A stretch of DNA of 64,000 nt from contig JBCDIT010000004.1 of assembly GCA_038748775.1 (NCBI GenBank), positions 124,001 to 188,000 on the forward strand, read 5' to 3'. This DNA is from DAIQNV01 sp038748775. GTDB taxonomy: Bacteria > Planctomycetota > Phycisphaerae > Phycisphaerales > UBA1924. The notes beneath the pieces were generated by a model. The model did not search any database and was not told where the DNA came from. It saw only the letters and a program-made list of their open reading frames with translations. Below, one piece after another: positions 25,206 through 32,404 of the stretch (the first letter of the stretch is position 1; each line of letters begins with the position of its first letter). A program made the position numbers and the translations under genes.

Positions 25206-26812
25206 CAGTCGTTCTCCCGGAATCGCAGGATACGAAGGGGATTCCTGGGGCTGAACTCGAACGACCCGGGGAATGAGTCGGCACGTGCGCTTCCGGGCTC
25301 GAAGAAGCCGAGTGAGTAGCCGTCTTCTTCTTCGCGGATCAAGAGCTTGATCCGCGTGCCGATGAGCCTCGGGTTGCGCCCGCCGGCCTCGATCGCGAGA
25401 ACGCGGCTGTATCCCTCGGCGCGTTCCCATTCGATAATCCGGAACCGTGATGCGGCCCACACGTCGGTCCCGAGGCGGATCTCGTTCCGCGACAGGCTGA
25501 GTGGGATGCGCTCGGCTTCGGCCCAAGGTCCGAGCAGTCCATGAGGCCCGGCCTCATCGGGGATCTGCCCGAACTCGGGCCAGCCCGGCGGCGGGCGAAC
25601 GCCGTACCACGATGGCTCGTTCCGGCCGAGTTGCGCTTCGCCATCGAGCTCTTGGAGCACGAGCCGGCCCCATTTGTCGAAGTGAGCCTCGATTCTGAGG
25701 CGTTGACCGAGTCGGAATCGCCCGTAGGGCAGGTCGATCGGCGAGATGGAATCAACGACCGAGTTGAAGATGACCCGGTCGGGCTCGCCTTCCGCCCGAA
25801 CGGTCTCGGAGTCGATAAAGCGAATGAACGCGCGGATGTTCTCGCCAGTTTCAGGAAAGTAGCCGTGCCCGATGGAGAGCCCGCGGGCGCCGATGAAGAC
25901 CCCTCGCCCGGTAAACGAGTCATCGGCGGTCGAGACGCTCGAGTACCTGCTCGTTCGGCGCGAGGGTCTTTCGGGACCGAGCTCGACGGGGGCCGCGTCC
26001 GTCGAACGTCGCGCGGGCTGCCCTGAGCCACTGATCGTCGCCGGCGTTGCGACGAGCAGCGCGACGCTCGTGATGACCGCGACAGTGGCGATCACGCCCG
26101 CAAGGATTTTCCCGGTCGGTGCGCCGCCCTCGGTCGCACCGAGGCCGGCAAGCCCGATCTTCCCGAGTGTCGCAGCCAGCGCCGGTGAGACAGCTCCGGC
26201 GGCCGCGTGCCCGAGGATCGCCTCGAGCGACGCGGCCCCTCCGAGCGCGAGGCCGGACGCCGCCATGACGGTGCGAAGTCTCTCGAGCGCCCGCTTGGCT
26301 CGCCTCGAGACCGTCCCCTCGCTCACGCCTGAGCTTTCTGCGATATCGGCCAGAGAACGCCCCGCGAGAAACCGAGCGACGAGCAGGTCTCGGTCGGCGT
26401 CGCTCAGTTCGGCGAGGGCGTCATCGATCAAGGGCTCGACGTCGCGCCATGACGCCGCGTCGGTTGGGTCCGCTTGAGCGGCATCGACCCTGGGCGTTGC
26501 TTTCTGCTCAGCGCGGCGCTGGGCGCCGCGTCTGCGGATGAGGTCGATCGACGTCGTCATCGCGGCCGCGTGCAACCAGGCGCCGGTGTTCTCACGGATG
26601 GTGGAGGCCTGCTGGGCGAGCTTCAGGAACGTGTCCTGGGCGGCGTCTTCGGCGTCGGCGTTGTTCCGGAGCGTGCGCCGGCAAGTCGCAAGGACCATCG
26701 ACCCATAGCGGCGGATGAGCACAGCGAACGCGTCAGGATCGCCTGTGCGGGTGTAGGCGATCAGGGCCGCCGTGTCGTCGATGCTGTCTGGATACGCGGT
26801 CGTTCCGGGCAT
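25205..26812 (-). CDS. ECF sigma factor with membrane-anchored C-terminal extension
   Basis: Residues 1-185 are an ECF sigma-70: region 2 (DPDAFAVLIRRYGSMVLATC, with AEDAAQDTFLKLAQQ) and region 4 (LSDADRDLLVARFLAGRSLADIAESSGVSEGTVSRRAKR). The remaining 350 residues are unlike classical sigma factors: an Ala/Gly-rich linker, one transmembrane helix (TGKILAGVIATVAVITSVALLV) and a 250-residue domain beyond it, probably extracytoplasmic. Planctomycetes have several ECF groups with such extensions, thought to sense signals without a separate anti-sigma factor. SD AAGGAG precedes the ATG. Confidence 0.88.
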   Translation of the reverse strand: MPGTTAYPDSIDDTAALIAYTRTGDPDAFAVLIRRYGSMVLATCRRTLRNNADAEDAAQDTFLKLAQQASTIRENTGAWLHAAAMTTSIDLIRRRGAQRRAEQKATPRVDAAQADPTDAASWRDVEPLIDDALAELSDADRDLLVARFLAGRSLADIAESSGVSEGTVSRRAKRALERLRTVMAASGLALGGAASLEAILGHAAAGAVSPALAATLGKIGLAGLGATEGGAPTGKILAGVIATVAVITSVALLVATPATISGSGQPARRSTDAAPVELGPERPSRRTSRYSSVSTADDSFTGRGVFIGARGLSIGHGYFPETGENIRAFIRFIDSETVRAEGEPDRVIFNSVVDSISPIDLPYGRFRLGQRLRIEAHFDKWGRLVLQELDGEAQLGRNEPSWYGVRPPPGWPEFGQIPDEAGPHGLLGPWAEAERIPLSLSRNEIRLGTDVWAASRFRIIEWERAEGYSRVLAIEAGGRNPRLIGTRIKLLIREEEDGYSLGFFEPGSARADSFPGSFEFSPRNPLRILRFREND

Positions 26813-26875
26813 GGAGCGATCTCCTTGCCCCCTCGACGCACGGGTCTCGCTCCGCTTGCGCGCCGATTCAAAAAA

Positions 26876-28114
26876 CTAGCCGCGGCCGGCCCGTTCCCGT
26901 TCGAGCTCGTCGGCCAGCACGTCCGCGAACCGCTCGTATTCGTCGATGGTGTTGTATATCTGGGCACTCAAGCGGCACACGCGTACGCCGGCGGTTTCGA
27001 GCGTCCAGATCGGCACCTGAATCTTGTGCTCCATCACGCGGTCATGGAGCGGGTCGTCGTACATCGTGCGCCGCGACGGATCGGGGTTGGGCGGCAGCAG
27101 CAACGAGTACATACTCCCGGTGAGTTCGCTCGCCAGCGGCTCGGGGTAGGTCGGCGCGAGCCCGCACCGGTCGCGGACGACGCGTGCGCCCTCGAGCAAA
27201 AGTTCGTGGTTCTCGGCGCGGAGCTGGTCCCACCCGCCTGGACGCTGAGCCCCCAGATGTTCGATGCAATCTGGCACGACCAAGCAGGCGGTGCTGTCAA
27301 CGGTTCCGACATAGTCGAAGTCACAAAGGAACGCGGCCCGGTCGTCGCGCTTCTGGTGCACGCGGCACGACAGCGCGAGCGGTTGGACGCGGTCTTGCAC
27401 CGACTTGTCGGCGTAGAAGAACGCGGCTCCCTTCGGCGTGCAGAGCCATTTGTGGCAGCTCGCCGCGTAGTACGTCGGGCGGAGCGACGCGAGGTCGATG
27501 TCGATTTGGCCCGGGGCGTGCGCCCCGTCGATCAGCACCTCGATACCCCGATCACGGCAGAGCTTCACGATGCGCTCGACGGGGAGCACGATCGCGCTCG
27601 CGCTCGCAATATGGCTCGCGACGACCAGACGCGTCCGATCGTTCATCTGATTCGCGATCGCCTCGATGATCTGGTCTGGTCCGGAAAGTGGGAGCGGGAT
27701 CTTCGCGTGGACCACCTCGATGCCTCGGGTCCGCACGAGCCGGTCGATCTCGTTGAGCGTCGCGTTGTATTCGTGATCGGTCACGACCACGCGGTCGCCC
27801 GGTTGCCAGTCGATCGCGTGCAGGCAAGTGGCGACGGCGAAGGTCGCGTTTTGCACCAGCGCGAGGTCTTCGGGGTCGGCGTTCACGAACGCGCCGAGCG
27901 CCGCGCGGGCCTCGTCCGACAAGTCCTCAAGGCGGTGGAGGTAGTAGCGGACCGGATCAGAATCGATCAGCAGGCGGAGCTGGGCTTGACGCCCGTGGAT
28001 GTACTCGGGGCAGATGCCATAACTGCCGTGGTTCAAGAGGGTAAGCCCGGGCTCGATCGGCCAGCGGGCGGTCTGGAGTGCAGGTGAAGTCGAACCAATC
28101 GGGGCCATCGTCAT
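26876..28114 (-). CDS. class V PLP-dependent aminotransferase-fold enzyme (isopenicillin N epimerase-like)
   Basis: The 412-residue protein opens with LLNHGSYGICPEYIHGRQAQL, as in isopenicillin-N-epimerase/EgtE-type members, has the cofactor Asp in EVLIDGAHAPGQIDID and the PLP lysine in YYAASCHKWLCTPKGAAF. DFDYVGTVDSTACLVVPD is also typical. Family members epimerise, desulfurise or cleave C-S bonds of amino-acid derivatives. The substrate cannot be told from context. An in-frame ATG two codons later is an alternative start. It is transcribed towards the sigma-factor gene with a 63-base gap. Confidence 0.85.
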   Translation of the reverse strand: MTMAPIGSTSPALQTARWPIEPGLTLLNHGSYGICPEYIHGRQAQLRLLIDSDPVRYYLHRLEDLSDEARAALGAFVNADPEDLALVQNATFAVATCLHAIDWQPGDRVVVTDHEYNATLNEIDRLVRTRGIEVVHAKIPLPLSGPDQIIEAIANQMNDRTRLVVASHIASASAIVLPVERIVKLCRDRGIEVLIDGAHAPGQIDIDLASLRPTYYAASCHKWLCTPKGAAFFYADKSVQDRVQPLALSCRVHQKRDDRAAFLCDFDYVGTVDSTACLVVPDCIEHLGAQRPGGWDQLRAENHELLLEGARVVRDRCGLAPTYPEPLASELTGSMYSLLLPPNPDPSRRTMYDDPLHDRVMEHKIQVPIWTLETAGVRVCRLSAQIYNTIDEYERFADVLADELERERAGRG

Positions 28115-28201
28115 AGACGAGGGTATCGGCGGGGCCGGCCGGTTTTGAGCACTCGGTTTGGGTTCGCCACTCGTTCGAGCCAGGACGATTCAGAGCCGGC
28201 G

Positions 28202-28582
28202 TCAGCCCTGGGTATCGAGCGATCGACCGACCGCGATTTCGGTGGCGACGTCGACCGCGTCCGTGGGCCGGCGATAGAAGGCAAGGGCGTCGGTGGCAGA
28301 CGTCACCGGAGCGGCGGTGATCGGTTTGACGGGCGTCGCGACCGCCGGCGCGTCGACCTTCGCGGCGACCAACGACGCGATCTTCTTGGTCAGCGTCTTG
28401 GTGGTCAGCGTCGCGGCGTCGACCTGCGGTGCGATGAGCGCCTTAGCGACGGGATTGGTGCCCGGCTTGGAGACCGGCGTCGTGCCTGGGCCGACGGGTT
28501 GAACGGTGACCGTCTTGGCTGGTGCTTTAACGCCGTAGGCCTTGGCGACGGAGAAGGGGATGGTGGGGGGGATGGCGTCCAT
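28202..28582 (-). CDS. hypothetical Ala/Thr/Val-rich protein
   Basis: A 126-residue reading frame starting MDAIPPTIPFSVAKAYGVKA. It is rich in Ala, Thr, Val and Pro, with TLTTKTLTKKIASLVAAKV in the middle and DALAFYRRPTDAVDVATEIA near the end. It has no signal peptide or membrane segment. I do not recognise a family. The opposite strand is also open (28145-28591), but that frame is Arg/Gly-rich and looks like a shadow. Ribosome binding site is weak (GAAGC). Whether it is truly coding is uncertain. Confidence 0.55.
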   Translation of the reverse strand: MDAIPPTIPFSVAKAYGVKAPAKTVTVQPVGPGTTPVSKPGTNPVAKALIAPQVDAATLTTKTLTKKIASLVAAKVDAPAVATPVKPITAAPVTSATDALAFYRRPTDAVDVATEIAVGRSLDTQG

Positions 28583-28718
28583 GCTTCGTGAACACTAACA
28601 CCGCGAGCGACCCGAAGAATCGCAGATTGCGCTCGGAGACGGCAGATTTTGTGGGTTGGCGCGGGGAGTGCGCCGGGCGAGGGGCTGGAACGGGGTGTGA
28701 TTAGGCCGCAGGGACGCC

Positions 28719-29096
28719 CTAGATGATGCCTCGGAGCTTGAGGACAAGGAAAGCAGCGGTCGCGAGGCCGACGAGCACGAGGACGGCCATGGCCGTCGCG
28801 GTGAACCACTGGGGCTTGCGCGGACCCGAGGCGAGTTTCTCGAGGGCGTCCTCGGCCCGTTTGGCGCGTTCGAAGACCTCCGAGCGGTTCTCGATTTTGT
28901 CGTAGCCCTCCTCGTGAACCAGTTTGTTTCGGACGGTCGCGACCGTGCGGATGTCGCGGACCAGGTCGGGCGTGAGCTTCGACTCCACCGAACTGGCCTT
29001 CTCGTGCAGCCCCTTGCCGTGGCCGCCCAGGCCGTGCTCGAGGAGCGATTCGAGGCGTTTGGAAGTCTTGATGATGCGATCGAGGTCAGATGGCAT
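28719..29096 (-). CDS. small membrane-anchored protein with DUF4145-like helical domain
   Basis: The 125-residue protein begins MPSDLDRIIKTSKRLESLLE, with GAGG before the ATG. The helical region contains LVRDIRTVATVRNKLVHEEG, the RNxLVH pattern seen in DUF4145-type domains, and ends in a C-terminal transmembrane helix (TAMAVLVLVGLATAAFLVLK), a tail-anchored layout. Function is unknown; DUF4145-like domains are often found in restriction and mobile contexts. It is divergent from the membrane protein/XRE pair, and the first of two operator-like sites (29134-29151) lies 38 bases upstream of its start. Confidence 0.7.
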   Translation of the reverse strand: MPSDLDRIIKTSKRLESLLEHGLGGHGKGLHEKASSVESKLTPDLVRDIRTVATVRNKLVHEEGYDKIENRSEVFERAKRAEDALEKLASGPRKPQWFTATAMAVLVLVGLATAAFLVLKLRGII

Positions 29097-29133
29097 AGCC
29101 CTCAAGGTACCGCCCGAGCCGGCCGACACAAAA

Positions 29134-29193
29134 TGTCAAATAAACACGACATGAGGTGCAAGATCGTCGACTCAATGTCAAATATACACGACA
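29134..29193. promoter_or_regulatory. twin operator-like sites, 42 bp apart
   Basis: TGTCAAATAAACACGACA (29134-29151) and TGTCAAATATACACGACA (29176-29193) differ at one base. Each is bounded by TGTC and GACA, an inverted repeat. The 42-bp spacing is four helical turns, so two bound dimers would face the same side. They lie between the divergent DUF4145-like gene and the membrane protein/XRE operon, whose product is a helix-turn-helix regulator. Autoregulation is inferred. Confidence 0.6.
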
Positions 29194-29222
29194 CGGGGGA
29201 TGGTCCCCGTTGGAGTGCAGCG

Positions 29223-29681
29223 ATGAACTCGAGTGGTGGTGGAGCGGACTTTCAGGAGCGGCTGGCCCGAGGGACGATCGTGGCCCTGCTGGCGACGTTC
29301 GGACCTGCGACGGCGTGGGTTCTGTTGGATCCGACGAGCCCGATGCGGGCCGCGGTGGCCTGGATCGGGGCGACGGTGGGGGTGATCGCGATCTCGATCG
29401 GCACCTCGATCTACGCGTCGATCCGATCGCCGGAGGAAAGGGACGACGAACGCGACCATTTGATTCAGCTCCGGGCCGCGGCGCCGTCGGGGGTGGTGCT
29501 CGGGATCGCGGCGGTGGTCGCGGCGGTCGGCATCATCGCGCAGCAGTTCGCGGTGAACGCCGGTATCGACGCGTGGTGGACGCACCGACTGTTCCCGGCG
29601 CACCTCCTGATGGTGTCGCTGGTGGTGGCGGAGATGGTGCAGATGGGGTCGGTCATCGCCTCGTACAAGGTTGGTCGCTGA
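29223..29681 (+). CDS. four-helix membrane protein partnered with an XRE regulator
   Basis: The ATG at 29223 has GGAG about ten bases upstream. The 152 residues contain four predicted membrane helices: GTIVALLATFGPATAWVLL, AAVAWIGATVGVIAISIG, SGVVLGIAAVVAAVGIIAQQ and FPAHLLMVSLVVAEMVQM. A polar loop with SPEERDDERDHLIQLRAAA lies between helices 2 and 3. Small membrane proteins of this kind are repeatedly found directly upstream of a short XRE regulator. The role is unknown; the membrane protein may sense a stimulus or sequester the regulator. Confidence 0.75.
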   Translation: MNSSGGGADFQERLARGTIVALLATFGPATAWVLLDPTSPMRAAVAWIGATVGVIAISIGTSIYASIRSPEERDDERDHLIQLRAAAPSGVVLGIAAVVAAVGIIAQQFAVNAGIDAWWTHRLFPAHLLMVSLVVAEMVQMGSVIASYKVGR

Positions 29682-29715
29682 CGTGGGCGGGCCCAGCAAG
29701 AAAGGCGGGACGCGC

Positions 29716-29919
29716 GTGACAAACACCATCCGAGAACTGCGCTTCGCAACCGGCGAGATGACGCAGCAAGAGCTCGCGCAGAAGGTCGAGGTGAGTCGGC
29801 AGACCATCGTTGCGATCGAAAAGGGCAAGTACGCGCCGACGCTGGAGCTGGCGTTCCGGATCGCGGAGGCGTTTGGGAAAGAGATCGGGGAGGTCTTCGG
29901 GTACGAGAGCTCCCAGTGA
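29716..29919 (+). CDS. XRE-family helix-turn-helix regulator, YgzD type
   Basis: A 67-residue single-domain repressor: RELRFATGEMTQQELAQKVE, then VSRQTIVAIEKGKYAPTLEL (recognition helix) and AFRIAEAFGKEIGEVFGYES. This matches the short XRE regulators that sit beside small membrane proteins. The GTG at 29716-29718, with AAAGGCGGG upstream, gives the family-typical start MTNTIRELR; a TTG at 29671 would add 15 residues. The gene begins 34 bases after the membrane protein stop. The twin palindromes upstream of the operon are its likely binding sites. Confidence 0.85.
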   Translation: MTNTIRELRFATGEMTQQELAQKVEVSRQTIVAIEKGKYAPTLELAFRIAEAFGKEIGEVFGYESSQ

Positions 29920-29935
29920 AGTAGATCGGCGTCAG

Positions 29936-30056
29936 GTGCCGTGGTCTGAGCGGAGCGAAGCCCACGAACGGACGGCGTTCGAAGGTCCGCGTCGTTTCGC
30001 GCCGCCCGTTCGCCGGCTTCATCGCCTTTGGCTCATCAGACCACGACACTCGGCAC
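29936..30056. repeat. long imperfect inverted repeat
   Basis: The 121-base segment folds onto itself nearly completely. The outer arms GTGCCG/CGGCAC enclose TGGTCTGAGC/GCTCATCAGACCA (with a small bulge), then GAAGCC/GGCTTC, CGAACGG/CCGTTCG and GGCG/CGCC around a central loop near 29975-30000. It follows the XRE gene stop by 16 bases and abuts the interspersed repeat at 30059. No coding potential is seen. Confidence 0.75.
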
Positions 30057-30058
30057 TT

Positions 30059-30188
30059 GAGCAGGTTTGATCGCTCCGTAGCGGCCTCCGGCCGCGCACT
30101 CGCTTGCGGAACCCGCGCCGGAGTCAATCCGGCGGGCTCCCGGTCGAGAAAGCTGAATTCGTGGCGCTATACGTTCAGTGAAGACGCT
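30059..30188. repeat. interspersed repeat, copy 2 (inverted relative to copy 1)
   Basis: On the reverse strand this stretch matches 6249-6384 nearly end to end, including CCGCCGGATTGACTCCGGCG, GGTTCCGCAAGCGAGTG and GCGGCCGGAGGCCGCTAC. Its end touches the stop codon of the EF-G-like gene at 30189-30191, so it may form the 3' end of that transcript. Confidence 0.85.
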
Positions 30189-32255
30189 TCAGTCGTCGTC
30201 TGCGTGGCCTTCAAACGCCGCGATGACTTCCTGCTGGATATGCGGCGGCGTCGGCTCGTCGTGCGAGTAGTCGATCGTGTAGCTTCCGGTGCCTCCGGTG
30301 ATCGACTTAAGCTCGGTCGAGAAGTTCTGGAGCTCGCCGGCCGGTGCGGTCGCAACGATCGTGCACATGTCGCCCGGGAGCATGACGGTGTCTTGGATGC
30401 GACCCCGCTTGGTCGAGAGATCGCCCGAGATATCGCCCATGTGCGATGACGGGCAGGTGACCTCGACGGTGACGAAGGGTTCGAGCAGCGCCGGGTGGGC
30501 CTTGGTGACCGCGTCGATGAACGCCTTCTTGCCAGCGGCGATGAAGGCGACTTCCTTCGAGTCGACGGGATGGTGCTTTCCGTCGTAGACCTCGACGCGG
30601 ACACCGGTCATCGGGTAGCCGGCGACAGCGCCGTGTTCGAGGGCCTGGCGAACCCCCTTCTCGATCGCTGGCATGAACTGGCGGGGCACCGAGCCGCCGA
30701 CGGTCGCGTTGACGAACTCGAACTCGGGTTGGTCTTCGCCCACGTCGATCGGCGCGACGCGGAGGTAGACCTCGCCGAACTGTCCGGCGCCGCCGGTCTG
30801 TTTCTTGTGCCGGTGGTGGCCCTCGGCGGAGCCTCGGATCGTCTCCTTGTAGGCGACCTTGGGCGTTTCGGTGAGCAGCTCGATGTTGTGCTCGTCCTCG
30901 AGGCGTTCCATCGCGACGCGGAGGTGCAACTCGCCAAGCCCTCGGAGAAGTGTCTGCTTGGTCGCGGCGATGCGTTCAAGTTTGAGGCAGGGGTCCTCGG
31001 CGGTCAGACGGTGGATCGCGGCGCTGAACTTGGTTTCGTCGGCGTGGTTCTTCAGCTCGATGGCGAGGGCGTACATCGGCTTGGGCAAGGGGAGTGGGGC
31101 GAGGTGGACCGAGTCGAGATCGTGGTCTTGGTGGAGCGTCGCGTCGAAGTGCAGCTCGTCGATTTTGCCCACGGCGCCGATATCGCCCGGGCCCAGGGCT
31201 TCGACCTCTTCGTGGTCGCGGCCCTGACGCTTGACGAGGTGTCCGACGCGGATCGGTTTCTTCTGGTCGTCGATGATGAGTTCGGATTTGCTCTTGACGG
31301 TGCCCTGGTGCACGCGGAAGACGCCCAGCTTGCCGAGGTGCTTGTCGGCGGTGACCTTGAAGACGTGGGCGAGGACCGGGTTGTTCCCCTCCGCTTCGGG
31401 CGGGAACTGGACCTCGACGCCGTCGGTTTCCTTGAGGAACGGGCGGGGGTTGCCCTCGAGCGGGCTGGGCAGAAGGCTGGCGATGACGTGGAGCAGGTGG
31501 TCGATGCCGGCGCCGGTTTTCGCCGAGCAGTAGCAGATAGGGACGAGGTGCGAGTCACGAAGGGCTGCCTCGAACGCGTCGTGTACCGCTTGCTTGTCGA
31601 GGTTGGCGTCGTCGCCTTCTTCGAGGTACTGGGTCATCAGGTCGTCTTGCATCTCGACGATCTGCTCGATGATGCGCTGGTGGCTTTCCTCTTCGGAGCT
31701 GAACAAGGGCTCGCCCTGGCCCTCTTCATCGAAGACCTTGATGATGCCCTCGCGGTCGGCCGAGGGCAGGTTTACCGCCAGGCACTCCGGGCCGAACGAC
31801 TCGCGGATCTGGGCGGTCAGCTCGGCGAGGTCGGCGGTCGACTCATCGATCTTGTTGACGATGATCATGCGGGGCAGGTTGCGCTGCTTCGCAACGGCCA
31901 TCATGCGGCGGGTCACCGGCTCGATGCCTCGGTGCGCGTCGATGACCACCGCAACGGTCTCCACGGCCGGGAAGGCGGCGATGGCGTGTCCGATGAAGTC
32001 GGGCGTTCCCGGAGCATCCACGAGGTTGACTGTGTGGTCCTCGTGATCGAAGTGCATGACGGTGGTGTAGAGCGAGTGCTTGTGTGTTTTTTCCGAGTCG
32101 CGCCAGTCGGAGACGGTGTTGCCTTCCTCGACGCTCCCCATTCGGGTGATCTCGCCGGTGGCAAAGAGAAGCCGCTCGCAAAGGGTCGTCTTGCCGGCCC
32201 CGGACTGACCTGTGATGAGGATGTTGCGGATATCGGAAGCGGGACGGACAGACAT
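30189..32255 (-). CDS. elongation factor G paralogue (EF-G-like GTPase)
   Basis: The 688-residue protein has the EF-G domain series, with G1 GQSGAGKTT, G3 DAPGTPDF, G4 NKID and G5 SAKTG, then domain II (GVFRVHQGTVKSKSELI), domain III, domain IV with KKQTGGAGQFGEV and domain V ending LPGDMCTIVATAPAGELQNF. G3 differs from classic EF-G (DTPGHVDF): the catalytic His is Thr. Switch I lacks the usual RGITI sequence. Such paralogues are related to EF-G-2; whether this one acts in translocation, recycling or another step is unknown. SD AAAGGAG precedes the ATG at 32253-32255. Confidence 0.9.
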   Translation of the reverse strand: MSVRPASDIRNILITGQSGAGKTTLCERLLFATGEITRMGSVEEGNTVSDWRDSEKTHKHSLYTTVMHFDHEDHTVNLVDAPGTPDFIGHAIAAFPAVETVAVVIDAHRGIEPVTRRMMAVAKQRNLPRMIIVNKIDESTADLAELTAQIRESFGPECLAVNLPSADREGIIKVFDEEGQGEPLFSSEEESHQRIIEQIVEMQDDLMTQYLEEGDDANLDKQAVHDAFEAALRDSHLVPICYCSAKTGAGIDHLLHVIASLLPSPLEGNPRPFLKETDGVEVQFPPEAEGNNPVLAHVFKVTADKHLGKLGVFRVHQGTVKSKSELIIDDQKKPIRVGHLVKRQGRDHEEVEALGPGDIGAVGKIDELHFDATLHQDHDLDSVHLAPLPLPKPMYALAIELKNHADETKFSAAIHRLTAEDPCLKLERIAATKQTLLRGLGELHLRVAMERLEDEHNIELLTETPKVAYKETIRGSAEGHHRHKKQTGGAGQFGEVYLRVAPIDVGEDQPEFEFVNATVGGSVPRQFMPAIEKGVRQALEHGAVAGYPMTGVRVEVYDGKHHPVDSKEVAFIAAGKKAFIDAVTKAHPALLEPFVTVEVTCPSSHMGDISGDLSTKRGRIQDTVMLPGDMCTIVATAPAGELQNFSTELKSITGGTGSYTIDYSHDEPTPPHIQQEVIAAFEGHADDD

Positions 32256-32404
32256 AGGCGAGCTCCTTTCAGCGCAAGCCGCTCGACCCCGAGCGGCCAC
32301 GAACGCGGCCGCCAACGGGGGACCCTGCAGCATACCAAGAGGGGCGTCTTTTGGACAAGACTCTCCTTTGACTGAACCGGGGTCAGAGTGGCTACGCTCG
32401 CGCC

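Noticed and set aside
28145..28591. A plus-strand gene opposite the hypothetical at 28202-28582
   Set aside because: The frame is Arg/Gly/Asp-rich with no domain, typical of the shadow of a high-GC gene on the other strand.
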